Shown in pieces: positions 34,987-43,873 of a DNA stretch of 64,000 nt. The DNA lies in assembly GCF_002243645.1 (NCBI RefSeq), contig NZ_CP017704.1, forward strand, positions 3,986,001 through 4,050,000, read 5' to 3'. The position numbers and the translations under genes were made by a program. This stretch comes from Peribacillus simplex NBRC 15720 = DSM 1321 (GTDB lineage Bacteria > Bacillota > Bacilli > Bacillales > DSM-1321). How positions within the stretch are numbered: position 1 is the stretch's first letter; the number at the start of each line of letters is the position of its first letter. The notes under the pieces were generated by a model. That model saw nothing but the letters and a program-made list of their open reading frames with translations, searched no databases and had not been told where the DNA came from.

Positions 34987-35007
34987 GAGGCAAAGAGGGA
35001 GAAAGAC

Positions 35008-35862
35008 ATGGGAAAAATCATTTTTAACGGCGACCTTAAAAGCAGGTCCGAAGTAAAGGTAGATATTGAAGACCGGGGATATCAATTCGGTGATGGCGTT
35101 TATGAAGTCATCCGGGTTTATAATGGCGAATTATTTGCGGGGGACATGCATCTGAACCGGCTGATGGACAGTGCGAAGTTGATACAGATGAAAGTTCCCT
35201 TTACTGCAGCGGAAATCAAAACCCGCGTGAAAGAACTGATTACTGAAGATCAACTGAAGGACGGTATCGTCTATATGCAGCTGACAAGGGGAGCATCGCC
35301 GCGTACACACTCTTTTCCAACTGCAGAGGTGGAACCGGTCTTTATTGCCTATACCAAGGAAATTCCTTATACAGGAAAAATGAAGCCAGGGGTCAAGGCT
35401 GTTACCACCGACGATATACGCTGGCTTCGCTGTAATATCAAGAGTTTAAATCTACTGGGTAATATAATGGCTAAACAGCAAGCGGTCGAAGCCGGTTGTG
35501 ATGAAGCGATCCAGCATCGTGATGGTACGGTGACGGAGGGAAGTTCGTCAAATGTCTCAATCGTGGTGGATGGGCTACTTAAAACGCATCCGGCCACAAA
35601 CTTGATCCTGAATGGAATTACCCGTCAGGTGATGCTGAAACTTTGCGCTGATCATGGGATTCCCTATGTCGAAGAAGCCTTCACGGTCGAGGACATGATG
35701 GCAGCCGACGAAGTCCTTTATACCAGCACAAGCGTCGAAGTGACACCAATTGTTAATATCGATGGCCAATCGATTGCAACCGGGGAACCCGGTACGATAA
35801 CCCAAAGGCTGCAGAAACTGTTTTCCGAGGAAATCGAGAAGCAATGCGGTTCCGTTAAATAG
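35008..35862 (+). CDS. dat: D-amino-acid (D-alanine) aminotransferase
   Basis: This 284-residue fold-IV PLP aminotransferase interconverts D-alanine and D-glutamate, feeding peptidoglycan precursors. The PLP lysine is K145 in RCNIKSLNLLGN, and a fold-IV pattern (EGSSSNVSIV) and phosphate-binding NGITRQ follow. The length matches Bacillus Dat. It is co-transcribed with pepV (21-bp gap), which links dipeptide breakdown to D-amino-acid supply. Terminator follows. Confidence 0.95.
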   Translation: MGKIIFNGDLKSRSEVKVDIEDRGYQFGDGVYEVIRVYNGELFAGDMHLNRLMDSAKLIQMKVPFTAAEIKTRVKELITEDQLKDGIVYMQLTRGASPRTHSFPTAEVEPVFIAYTKEIPYTGKMKPGVKAVTTDDIRWLRCNIKSLNLLGNIMAKQQAVEAGCDEAIQHRDGTVTEGSSSNVSIVVDGLLKTHPATNLILNGITRQVMLKLCADHGIPYVEEAFTVEDMMAADEVLYTSTSVEVTPIVNIDGQSIATGEPGTITQRLQKLFSEEIEKQCGSVK

Positions 35863-35868
35863 ATAAAT

Positions 35869-35900
35869 GCCCCTTTGCCACTAATGGCAAAGGGGTTTTT
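35869..35900 (+). terminator. Intrinsic terminator after dat
   Basis: The stem CCCCTTTGCCA / TGGCAAAGGGG with a 4-base loop is followed by T5. Confidence 0.9.
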
Positions 35901-35978
35901 ATATGTATAGTCGGTAGCGAGATGGCCATTTCCGAATCCCTGTTCACGTTTATAGCATCCTTACGCAATCCTCCCTTT

Positions 35979-36007
35979 TTGACATTTTCAAGAACCAGGA
36001 ATATACT
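35979..36007 (+). promoter_or_regulatory. Sigma-A promoter of the Nramp gene
   Basis: TTGACA at 35979-35984 and TATACT at 36002-36007 are separated by exactly 17 bp, a near-consensus promoter 70 bp before the start codon. Confidence 0.85.
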
Positions 36008-36032
36008 TGCTAATAACCTAAAAAGTTTACCT

Positions 36033-36053
36033 GTTGCAACAATTTGAGTTGCA
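36033..36053 (+). promoter_or_regulatory. Inverted repeat in the mntH leader, candidate metal-regulator operator
   Basis: TGCAAC at 36035-36040 and GTTGCA at 36048-36053 form a perfect 6-bp inverted repeat with a 7-bp spacer; GTTGCAAC at 36033-36040 is itself a palindrome. It lies between the promoter and the ribosome site, where a repressor would block transcription. It does not clearly match the B. subtilis MntR box. Confidence 0.4.
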
Positions 36054-36076
36054 TGTAAAAAGGAGTTGAAATAGAT

Positions 36077-37315
36077 ATGTCCGATGTGTTGCATCAATCT
36101 TCTTCGAGAGGAATCAAAAAACTGCTTCCCTATCTAGGACCTGCCTTTATAGCAGCTGTAGCCTATATTGATCCAGGGAATTATGCTACCAATATTACAG
36201 CCGGATCTAAATATGGCTATGCGTTATTATGGGTTATCTTCGCATCCAATTTAATGGCTGTGCTAATTCAATCACTATCAGCCAAATTGGGGATAGCCAC
36301 GGGAAAGAATCTTCCAGAGCTATGCAGGGGAAAATTTTCGAAAAAAACATCGTTCTTATTATGGATTCAAGCCGAAGCTGTTATTATGGCAACCGACCTA
36401 GCTGAATTCATAGGAGCGGCACTAGGAATTTATTTGCTATTTGACTTACCGCTTATCACATCGGCATTAATTGCAGCGATTGGATCCTTTGCCATTTTGG
36501 AAATCCAGCGCAGAGGTTATCGAACATTCGAAGCTCTGATCACGGTCATGATATTTGTAGTAGTGATTGCTTTTGGTGCTCAAGTTTTTTATGCAAAACC
36601 TGACACTTCAGCCGTTGTTTTAGGACTCTTCACTCCAAAATTCGAGGGAGTGGACAGTATTTTGCTATCGGCCGGTATGCTTGGAGCTACCGTTATGCCA
36701 CATGCGATTTACCTTCATTCCTCTTTAACTCAAAAGAGAATAGTCGGTATAAACGATTTGGAAAGAAAAAGGATATATCGTTTTGAGCTAATTGATATTG
36801 TCATCGCCATGTTGATTGCAGGTGCGATCAATGCCGCAATGGTCATTGTTTCAGCTGCCCTATTTTATAAGAATGGAATACTTGTAGAGGACTTGGATGT
36901 TGCTTATCAACAATTCGGTGACATGCTTGGACCATCAGTCGCGATGTTTTTTGGAATAGGATTGTTATTTGCCGGTTTATCCAGCTCATCCGTTGGTGTA
37001 ATGACAGGTGATGTAGTCATGCAGGGATTCATTAAAAGACATATACCGATTTATTTAAGAAGGGTCATTAGCACAATTCCCCCCTTGATCATAATATTAT
37101 GGGGAGTGAATCCATCCAAAGCACTTGTAGTGAGTCAAGTTGTACTCTCGTTTGGCATCGCGTTTGCCCTAGTGCCATTGATCATGTTTACAAGCAACAA
37201 AAAAATCATGGGCAACCTGGTAAACCATAAAATCACCTCGAGCGTCGCTTGGCTTATAGCTGTACTTATCATCGGACTGAACTTGTTCCTGCTTTACGAA
37301 ACGCTGTTAAGCTAA
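36077..37315 (+). CDS. mntH: Nramp-family divalent metal (Mn2+) transporter
   Basis: A 412-residue, eleven-helix proton-coupled metal importer. The ion-site motifs DPGN (32-35, helix 1) and MPHAIYLHS (helix 6) are intact, with the conserved EAVIMATDLAEFIG between. Manganese is the usual substrate in Bacillus; iron is possible. GGAGTTGAAATAGAT precedes the ATG. It has its own near-consensus promoter and a leader inverted repeat. It is monocistronic with a terminator. Confidence 0.93.
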   Translation: MSDVLHQSSSRGIKKLLPYLGPAFIAAVAYIDPGNYATNITAGSKYGYALLWVIFASNLMAVLIQSLSAKLGIATGKNLPELCRGKFSKKTSFLLWIQAEAVIMATDLAEFIGAALGIYLLFDLPLITSALIAAIGSFAILEIQRRGYRTFEALITVMIFVVVIAFGAQVFYAKPDTSAVVLGLFTPKFEGVDSILLSAGMLGATVMPHAIYLHSSLTQKRIVGINDLERKRIYRFELIDIVIAMLIAGAINAAMVIVSAALFYKNGILVEDLDVAYQQFGDMLGPSVAMFFGIGLLFAGLSSSSVGVMTGDVVMQGFIKRHIPIYLRRVISTIPPLIIILWGVNPSKALVVSQVVLSFGIAFALVPLIMFTSNKKIMGNLVNHKITSSVAWLIAVLIIGLNLFLLYETLLS

Positions 37316-37332
37316 AAGAAGAAAATGAAGAA

Positions 37333-37358
37333 TAGGACCAATTTTTGGTCCTTTTTTC
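37333..37358 (+). terminator. Intrinsic terminator after mntH
   Basis: The stem AGGACCAA / TTGGTCCT is followed by T6. Confidence 0.85.
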
Positions 37359-37560
37359 TTTGATTTATGCTGTATTTTTTGTTAATTCGCCCCAACGAAA
37401 AAATACGTCCTGGACCCGTCCGTGTATTATCCGTCATGGGCTTCGTTCAGAGGAGGATTGGAAATATTCCTAAGGAGGGAATATTTATAAGGAAGTCCAA
37501 GAAAAGGTATATGCAATGGGAATTATGGTAAAATTAAAGGGAAAATAGGAAGGAATTTAA

Positions 37561-38124
37561 GTGATCATGAATACTCATTTTTTCTTTGCTTTAGTATTGC
37601 CTGATGATATTAAGGCTTATTTAAATGCTGTTACGGAACAACTAAAGCTAGACTTTCCATTTAAGAAATGGCTGCATCCAGCCGATTATCATATTACGAT
37701 GGCATTTTTGGGCAATGCTCCCGATACATTGAAAGAGGATGCTTTGGGGCGTGTGGAAAGCGAGCTTGCCAATGAGGCCTCATTCGGCTTGGAACTCGGC
37801 GATATCGGCGGTTTTGGCAGGAGTGAGAGTCCAAGGATTCTATGGGCAGGCGTCAATCAGCAAGAAAGGCTTTTTGCCATTCAAAGGAAAGTCTATAATT
37901 CTTGTATCGAAGCGGGTTTTGAACTTGATAAAAAGCCGTTTAAGCCTCATATAACGCTGGCAAGAAAATTCGAGGGGGATAGTCCCTTTTCGTTGGAGAG
38001 CGTTCGCCAGATAGCGAATTTGGAGGATAAGCATTTTGAAGCAGATCAGGTTGCGTTATATCAAACACATCTTGGAGCTTCCCCTTCATACGAGAAGATT
38101 TTCACGATAAACCTTCAAAAATAG
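37561..38124 (+). CDS. thpR: RNA 2',3'-cyclic phosphodiesterase
   Basis: A 187-residue 2H phosphoesterase (LigT/ThpR, YtlP in B. subtilis). The two catalytic HxT motifs are HITM (H44) and HITL (about H129), separated by the usual ~80 residues. It opens 2',3'-cyclic phosphates on RNA to 2'-phosphates. The start is GTG 37561 or ATG 37567; GGAAGGAA fits either. It is first of a thpR-ytlQ-ytlR operon, the same trio as in B. subtilis. A hairpin with AAATATTCC arms lies in its leader. Confidence 0.9.
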   Translation: MIMNTHFFFALVLPDDIKAYLNAVTEQLKLDFPFKKWLHPADYHITMAFLGNAPDTLKEDALGRVESELANEASFGLELGDIGGFGRSESPRILWAGVNQQERLFAIQRKVYNSCIEAGFELDKKPFKPHITLARKFEGDSPFSLESVRQIANLEDKHFEADQVALYQTHLGASPSYEKIFTINLQK

Positions 38125-38145
38125 AGAGAGATGGGTGGTGGTCGA

Positions 38146-39153
38146 ATGGCACAGCTCATAAAGATGCAGGATTATATTTCCCGGTATGAGCAGGATATTT
38201 ATCGTTATCCAACACAATTTGCACGGTTGAAAAAACAGCAATGGGATAAACTGAAGGCTGCTTATAATGCGGGCGAGCTAGATCGGTTGTATAGCGAACA
38301 TACTGAAAGTGAAACACAGGTCAAATTTGATCCGCCTCAGGAAGAGTCAAAGGGCATGTTTAAAAAGGTGAAAGGCATATTCCACCGGACAGGTAAACAG
38401 GAGGCAGTGGCAGAAGAACTGCTAATACCGAACCAGGTTGAAGATACTAATGTTTTTTCATTAAGATTTCCGTTCCGTCCGGCCAGTCTGGATGAATTAA
38501 AGCAAAATTTTTTAAATCAATTGCTCCGTTTTCAAATGAAATGGGGGAGTTCGACGCTTCGTGAAAAGTCATTTGTGGACCAATCATTCTTTTTGGATGA
38601 GAGGCTCCGCTTTTTTCTGCAGCGTTTTCCGGATACGTTTCTCGTATTATATAAACCTATCTTTCTATTGAAAAATGCGCCTGTTGAAGTCGAAGTCATT
38701 TTATTGACCCCTGTTGATGCTTGGTGCATCACTTTTCTGGAAGCGGAAGAAGACGCTGCTTTCATCGGTTCGAGTGATCGGTTCTGGGTCCGCAGGCATC
38801 ATAAGCATCCTGATAAAAAAGTGCTCAATCCTTTGTTGGGGGCAAATCGGATGACGAACATCGTCTCCCAGTTATTTGAGCTATATGAAGTGAACATGCC
38901 GATTAAAAAGGTGATTTTATCCCGGAATGGGTATGTCGATTATCCTGAAGCCCCTTATGATATTACGATATTGGATAAACGGACCTTCCCGAAATGGTTT
39001 GAAAGGATGCGGGCAATATCGTCTCCTCTTAAGGCACAGCAGTTAAAAGGGGCGCAGGCTTTGCTTGAATATTGCCAAACTACATCCAGCCTGCGACCTG
39101 AATGGGAAGCCGAATATAACCAAACAGAAGGAAATGAGCATGCCGCACCTTAA
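38146..39153 (+). CDS. ytlQ: YtlQ family protein of unknown function
   Basis: This 335-residue cytoplasmic protein is identified as YtlQ mainly by its place between thpR and ytlR and by length. It has a charged N-terminal helix (DYISRYEQDIYRYPTQFARL), a linker around 60-90, and a C-terminal alpha/beta region with PVEVEVILLTPVDAWCI and RNGYVDY, reminiscent of nuclease-related (NERD-like) folds but not enough to assign. The ATG at 38146 follows GGTGGTGG. It overlaps ytlR by 14 bp. Confidence 0.75.
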   Translation: MAQLIKMQDYISRYEQDIYRYPTQFARLKKQQWDKLKAAYNAGELDRLYSEHTESETQVKFDPPQEESKGMFKKVKGIFHRTGKQEAVAEELLIPNQVEDTNVFSLRFPFRPASLDELKQNFLNQLLRFQMKWGSSTLREKSFVDQSFFLDERLRFFLQRFPDTFLVLYKPIFLLKNAPVEVEVILLTPVDAWCITFLEAEEDAAFIGSSDRFWVRRHHKHPDKKVLNPLLGANRMTNIVSQLFELYEVNMPIKKVILSRNGYVDYPEAPYDITILDKRTFPKWFERMRAISSPLKAQQLKGAQALLEYCQTTSSLRPEWEAEYNQTEGNEHAAP

Positions 39154-40096
39154 TGAAACGGTGTATTTCATTGTCAATCCAATGGCTGGAAATGAAGAGA
39201 GTTTGAATATTTGGAAAAAAGCCGAGGGAATACTGAAATCAAAAGCAGTTCCCCATGAGGTGTTTTTTACACGGGAAAAGGGACATGCGTTAAGATTGAC
39301 GAAGGAAATTCTATCAGGGACGAATCTGGATACCCGGATGATCGCTGTCGGGGGAGATGGCACGATTAATGAAATGATAAATGGCGCCATTGGTTTCCCT
39401 CACGCTATCATCGGCTCCCTTGCGGCTGGATCCGGCAATGATTATGTAAGGGGTATTCAAAAAACTGAGAGTGTGGAAGAAGCCCTTTCTTTATTTCTGG
39501 ATAATGCCTTTAGTGCCATTGATATTGGGCAGTTCGAGACGAATGGCAAGGTGGGGTATTTCGTGAACAGCCTGGGAATGGGCATAGATGCTGAAATTTC
39601 CGATGAAGCAGACCGTTCCCCTCTGAAAAAATGGTTTAATTTTGTCAGAGCGGGTAAATTAATTTATCTGTTCATTTTTATAAAAAAGTTATTTACTTAC
39701 AAGCCCAGCTGCATGGAATTGATCGTTGATGGAGATCGGCACCTTTTGAAAAAAGTTTGGTTCATCGTCATTGCGAACCAGCCCTACTTTGGCGGTGGGA
39801 TGAAGATTTCACCGATGTCGAGGCTGGATGATGGCAGGTTGAACGTGATTGCGGTCCATGATATTACTTTGTTGAAATTATTGACCGTCTTCGTCACCGT
39901 TTTTTGGGGCGGTCACCTAAACATTAAAAATGTTGATTCTTTTTCTGGTAAAATGATAAAAATGAAGAATCAAGGGTCAGTAAAAGTTCAGTCTGATGGG
40001 GAAATTGTTGGTACGGATGAAGTAGCTGCAGTGGTTCTGAAAGAGAAAATTCGCGTCATGTTCAAGGGTGATAACCAAAACAAAAATATGAAATGA
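39140..40096 (+). CDS. ytlR: Diacylglycerol/lipid kinase-family protein
   Basis: A 318-residue DagK/YegS-family lipid kinase. Motifs are VNPMAGNEES near the start, the nucleotide-binding GGDGTINEM near residue 75, and GSLAAGSGNDYVR near residue 100. The lipid substrate is unknown; other paralogues phosphorylate diacylglycerol or sphingolipid-like molecules. It overlaps ytlQ and ends the operon. The start at 39140 has AAGGAA seven bases upstream; earlier in-frame ATGs lie within ytlQ. Confidence 0.9.
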   Translation: MPHLNETVYFIVNPMAGNEESLNIWKKAEGILKSKAVPHEVFFTREKGHALRLTKEILSGTNLDTRMIAVGGDGTINEMINGAIGFPHAIIGSLAAGSGNDYVRGIQKTESVEEALSLFLDNAFSAIDIGQFETNGKVGYFVNSLGMGIDAEISDEADRSPLKKWFNFVRAGKLIYLFIFIKKLFTYKPSCMELIVDGDRHLLKKVWFIVIANQPYFGGGMKISPMSRLDDGRLNVIAVHDITLLKLLTVFVTVFWGGHLNIKNVDSFSGKMIKMKNQGSVKVQSDGEIVGTDEVAAVVLKEKIRVMFKGDNQNKNMK

Positions 40097-40174
40097 TTTA
40101 TTTGTTTTTGTTTTATGAGTATAATCGTTTTATAGTACTTGACGAAGAAACCATTTTTCAACTAAAATTTAATT

Positions 40175-40212
40175 TATGGCTATTGTTTAATTGCTCAATA
40201 GCTATTTTTTTA
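40175..40212 (+). terminator. Intrinsic terminator after ytlR
   Basis: The stem TGGCTATTG / CAATAGCTA (one G-T pair) is followed by T7. Confidence 0.75.
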
Positions 40213-40379
40213 TTTCTCTAAAATGAGGATGTTTTTAATTGCGGGTATCATCCCGATGCAAGTATATATGCAGCTTCGCCAGCAGGCGGATTTTTTATAA
40301 AACATGGACTCAAAGTAGTGGTAATACATACACTAGGTGAACGTACCCACATTTGTATGATTAAGCGAGGAAATCGAAG

Positions 40380-41171
40380 GTGAACCAGTTGGAACATTTA
40401 TTAGGTCAGGAGTGGGATATATCCCCTGCTGGAGGAGCTACGGGAGAAGCCTTTATTGCCGAGAAAGAGGGGCAGAAGCTCTTCCTTAAACGAAATTCAT
40501 CGCCATTTTTAGCTGTTCTTTCAGCTGAGGGCATTGTTCCAAAGTTAATGTGGACAAAACGCCTGGAAAATGGGGATGTAATTACGGCCCAGCATTGGAT
40601 GGAAGGCAGGGAGCTATCTCAGCAGGAAATGAACAATATAAGAGTCGCAAAGCTGCTTCAAAAAATTCATCAATCCGATCCTTTGTTAAGCATGCTCAAA
40701 AGGCTTGGGAAATCCCCTTTACGACCTGAAAGTATACTTACAGACATAGAAACCGGGTTATCTTCGGATGTTACGGATATTCCGATTATCAAGCAGGCCA
40801 TCCATTTTTTACAGAATAATCTCCTGTTGATTGAATGCGACGAAAAAGTCGTCTGTCATTGTGATGTGAACCATAATAATTGGCTCATGACCGAAACCGA
40901 TGGATTGTTCCTGATTGATTGGGACGGAGCGGTCATTGGCGATCCGGCCATTGACCTCGGCATACTCCTGTATTCATATGTCCCAAGGGAAGAATGGAAT
41001 CAATGGCTTGCCCGTTACGGCAAGAAGCTTGACGCAGGCCTGGAGATGAGGATGAAATGGCACACGGTTTCACAACTTGTGCTTTCCATCCAATGGCATC
41101 ATCGAAGAAAGCGGTACGAGGAAAGAAATGAATTACTGCAAAAACTGGAAGCATTATTGATGGTTGGCTGA
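40380..41171 (+). CDS. ytmP: Aminoglycoside phosphotransferase/choline-kinase-like protein
   Basis: This 263-residue kinase-fold protein has a Brenner-type catalytic loop VCHCDVNHNNWLM and the metal-binding LIDWDGAVIGDPAIDLG. It is identified as YtmP by synteny with ytzH and trmB. The substrate is unknown; related proteins phosphorylate choline or small alcohols. The GTG start has GAGGAAATCGAAG upstream. It converges on ytzH with no gap, since the two stop codons abut. Confidence 0.88.
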   Translation: MNQLEHLLGQEWDISPAGGATGEAFIAEKEGQKLFLKRNSSPFLAVLSAEGIVPKLMWTKRLENGDVITAQHWMEGRELSQQEMNNIRVAKLLQKIHQSDPLLSMLKRLGKSPLRPESILTDIETGLSSDVTDIPIIKQAIHFLQNNLLLIECDEKVVCHCDVNHNNWLMTETDGLFLIDWDGAVIGDPAIDLGILLYSYVPREEWNQWLARYGKKLDAGLEMRMKWHTVSQLVLSIQWHHRRKRYEERNELLQKLEALLMVG

Positions 41172-41450
41172 TCAGAATTGCTGATCTATATCATCCACCC
41201 ACTGGGACAAGTCGTTCTGGTGGGTTGAAATATGTGCATCTAAATCGGCGGTACCGATGCCTGTCTGACTGTATTCGTAAATCTCCGTCAGTATCGTTTT
41301 CACATTGCTGTCAATTTCCCTATTGATCATTAAGGATTTGACGAGCCTTTCAACCTGTTCACATTCAGAAACGGATCCGCAGCAGTCTGTTTGATGATTG
41401 GTCAATATATCTTTTAATAGTGACATTTGATGTTCATGGGAAAGCGGCAT
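41172..41450 (-). CDS. ytzH: YtzH-like protein
   Basis: A small 92-residue acidic, mostly helical protein. It opens LSHEHQMSLLKDILTNHQ and contains CCGSVSECEQVERL with three cysteines in the first half. It matches the YtzH family of Bacillus, known only by its conservation beside ytmP and trmB. The ATG at 41450 has AAAGGAGAGG upstream; the longer frame lacks support. It runs against its neighbours, as in B. subtilis. Confidence 0.8.
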   Translation of the reverse strand: MPLSHEHQMSLLKDILTNHQTDCCGSVSECEQVERLVKSLMINREIDSNVKTILTEIYEYSQTGIGTADLDAHISTHQNDLSQWVDDIDQQF

Positions 41451-41563
41451 ATAATACCTCTCCTTTCTTAAATATGGATTCAAGGGATTCCCAGGTGGTT
41501 CTCGCCTGCCCTTCACTTATTTATGGTGTGTTTTGCGGAAAGTTTTATACATGAAAACTACAG

Positions 41564-41598
41564 AGACTGCCGCCTGGATGGCCGGCAGTTTTTTTATT
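41564..41598 (+). terminator. Intrinsic terminator in the trmB leader
   Basis: The stem CTGCCG-C / G-CCGGCAG is followed by T7. No plus-strand gene ends just upstream (ytzH runs the other way), so it would terminate a short leader transcript or readthrough. Confidence 0.65.
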
Positions 41599-41702
41599 GT
41601 ATCAGTGGGTACATGCAAGTCTTTCCTGAAAAAATCAACTTGCAGGAATCCATCTACTCGTGTTATGGTTTGAACGATTATATTATAAATAGGGGTGTCA
41701 TC

Positions 41703-42341
41703 ATGCGTTTAAGAAATAAACCTTGGGCTGAAGACCGTTTGAATGATTTTCCACAATATGTAATTCATCAGCCAGTGAGCCATAAAGGTAAATGGCATGA
41801 AGTTTTCGGTAACGATAATCCGTTATATATTGAAGTGGGTACGGGAAAAGGCCGTTTCATCACAGAAATGGCAAAAGCCCATCCTGAAGTGAATTTCATT
41901 GGAATTGAAGTATATAGAAGCGTCATTGTAGCTGCACTGGACTTGCTGATTGAAGCGGATGTTCCCAATTTAAAGCTATTGAATGTTGACGCAGCGAACT
42001 TAGGGGACTATTTTGCAAAAGGTGATGTGGATCGCGTCTACTTGAATTTCTCTGATCCATGGCCGAAATCGCGTCATGCAAAACGTCGGTTAACGTATAA
42101 GACCTTCCTCGAAGTATATGAAGGTATCCTGCCAGACAAAGGCGAGATTCACTTCAAGACGGATAACCAAGGGTTATTCGAATCTTCCTTGAAGAGTATT
42201 TCCGAATACGGCATGCTCTTGAAATATGTAAGCCTTGATCTGCATAACAGCAATTTTGAAGGCAACATCATGACTGAATATGAAGAAAAGTTCTCCAGTA
42301 AAGGCAACCGGATATACAGATTGGAAGCTATGTTCCAATAA
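41703..42341 (+). CDS. trmB: tRNA (guanine(46)-N7)-methyltransferase
   Basis: This 212-residue SAM-dependent methyltransferase modifies G46 of tRNA. Signature segments are [10 protein letters not shown] at the N-terminus, [10 protein letters not shown] (SAM motif I), [17 protein letters not shown] (substrate and catalytic loop) and [10 protein letters not shown]. Length fits Bacillus TrmB (YtmQ). The start at 41703 follows AGGGGTGTC; the frame extends upstream into the leader terminator and that extension is rejected. Confidence 0.96.
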   Translation: MRLRNKPWAEDRLNDFPQYVIHQPVSHKGKWHEVFGNDNPLYIEVGTGKGRFITEMAKAHPEVNFIGIEVYRSVIVAALDLLIEADVPNLKLLNVDAANLGDYFAKGDVDRVYLNFSDPWPKSRHAKRRLTYKTFLEVYEGILPDKGEIHFKTDNQGLFESSLKSISEYGMLLKYVSLDLHNSNFEGNIMTEYEEKFSSKGNRIYRLEAMFQ

Positions 42342-42352
42342 TTATCGATCAG

Positions 42353-42381
42353 AAACCAGGTGCACAGCATCTGGTTTTTTA
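42353..42381 (+). terminator. Intrinsic terminator after trmB
   Basis: The stem AAACCAG / CTGGTTT is followed by T tract; the loop is 11 bases. Confidence 0.6.
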
Positions 42382-42482
42382 CTTTGTTTAAGCCGGTATG
42401 ATTCATACACGAGAATGACTTGATTGTTATCAATTTCAATATATGGAAGTGGGTGTTAAACTAAAGGGAGAGGAGGGGTAAA

Positions 42483-43328
42483 ATGGAAACGATGCAAATA
42501 GGGGAAATTAAATTAACGTGGTTGAATGGCGGTGTGACTCACTTGGATGGTGGTGCGATGTTTGGTGTTGTACCGAAACCGCTTTGGTCCAAGAAGTATC
42601 CTGTTAACGAAAATAACCAAATCGAGTTACGTACGGATCCGATTTTGGTGCAGGCAAATGGTTTGAACATGCTTATAGATTCCGGTATTGGTAATGGAAA
42701 GATGAATGACAAGCAAAAACGGAATTTTGGGGTCACGGAGGAATCCAATCTTGTCGAAGATCTTGGCAGACTTGGGATTCAGCCAAATGATATCGATTAC
42801 ATTTTAATGACCCATCTACATTTCGACCATGCCTGCGGTTTGACGAAACGTGAAGGTGAAACTTGGGTGCCTGTTTTCGAGCGTGCAAAAATCATTACGA
42901 CCCAAACTGAATGGGAGGAAATGAAAAACCCGAATATTCGTTCAAAAAGTACATATTGGGCAGAAAACTGGGAGGCCGTCGCTTCTCTTGTACGTCCTTT
43001 TGAAGGTGAGCAGGAAATTACGGACGGCATTAAAATGATCCATACTGGGGGTCATAGTGATGGTCATGCGATCATCATCATTGAGGATGGTGGGGATAGA
43101 TTGATTCACATGGCAGATATCATGCCGACGCACGCGCATGCGAATGTCCTCTGGGTCCTCGCTTATGACGATTATCCCATGACTTCCATCGAGGCGAAGG
43201 AAAAGTGGATGAAATCCGGACTGGAAAATGGGTCCTGGTATAGCTTTTACCATGATGCCCATTACTGTGCCATCAAATGGGATGTTACGGGTAAGGAGAA
43301 AATAGCCGAATTGAAACGGAAGCGGTAA
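42483..43328 (+). CDS. ytnP: Metallo-beta-lactamase-fold hydrolase, AHL-lactonase-like
   Basis: This 281-residue MBL-fold enzyme carries the dinuclear zinc motif HLHFDHACG near residue 112, a later HTGGHSDGH and HMADIMPTH. In Bacillus YtnP is reported as a lactonase able to quench acyl-homoserine-lactone and related signals. The ribosome site is GAGGAGGGG. It is monocistronic and lies between trmB and ytzB as in B. subtilis, and shares a terminator with ytzB. Confidence 0.9.
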   Translation: METMQIGEIKLTWLNGGVTHLDGGAMFGVVPKPLWSKKYPVNENNQIELRTDPILVQANGLNMLIDSGIGNGKMNDKQKRNFGVTEESNLVEDLGRLGIQPNDIDYILMTHLHFDHACGLTKREGETWVPVFERAKIITTQTEWEEMKNPNIRSKSTYWAENWEAVASLVRPFEGEQEITDGIKMIHTGGHSDGHAIIIIEDGGDRLIHMADIMPTHAHANVLWVLAYDDYPMTSIEAKEKWMKSGLENGSWYSFYHDAHYCAIKWDVTGKEKIAELKRKR

Positions 43329-43338
43329 GCGGGAAAGC

Positions 43339-43377
43339 AAAAGGAGGGACGTCATTTAGACGGCCCTCCTTATTTGT
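43339..43377 (+). terminator. Bidirectional intrinsic terminator between ytnP and ytzB
   Basis: The stem AAGGAGGGaCGTC / GACGgCCCTCCTT with a 5-base loop is flanked by AAAA and TATTTG. Confidence 0.8.
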
Positions 43378-43378
43378 T

Positions 43379-43696
43379 TCAATCATTTTGCGCATTAAGC
43401 TCCAATATCGTTCCTGTCGAGGCATCTGCAACAAATTCGAATTGCTCGCGTTTACCCTCTGTGTTTCTGGTGATCCCGCCTTTGTACACTTCATAGTCCA
43501 AATCATTTTTTGAATAGTTCTCCGGCTTCATCAAGATCCATGAGCCATGTATATTTCCATCCTTTTTGACTGTTTCCTTCACTTGGGCCAAGACTTTATC
43601 CGGAGAAGGTTTACTTGATTGATCCAATAGTTGTTTTGTTGCAAAGCCAGCGGCAAACCCGGCTGCAGTACCTAGTAAAAACGTTTTCCAATTCAT
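43379..43696 (-). CDS. ytzB: PepSY-domain small protein YtzB
   Basis: A 105-residue protein with an N-terminal glycine/alanine-rich hydrophobic segment (FLLGTAAGFAAGFATKQ) that may anchor or export it. A PepSY-like domain follows, including a late REQFEFVADASTGTILEL. PepSY proteins often inhibit or assist peptidases, and the adjacent divergent gene is the M42 aminopeptidase ytoP, though no functional link is shown. GGAGGAGAA precedes the ATG at 43696. Confidence 0.85.
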   Translation of the reverse strand: MNWKTFLLGTAAGFAAGFATKQLLDQSSKPSPDKVLAQVKETVKKDGNIHGSWILMKPENYSKNDLDYEVYKGGITRNTEGKREQFEFVADASTGTILELNAQND

Positions 43697-43873
43697 TGAT
43701 TTCTCCTCCATTGCATTTTTTAAAATAACTTCTTCTAGTATACAGAAGTACGCTTTATTTGACTAATAATTTGAAATTTTACCCATTAACTGATAAATTA
43801 GAACTTTCTAGTGTAACACGTTGCTAAGTTTTGTAAAATAGTAAGAAACAATACATAGGTTAGGGGTAGAAAA

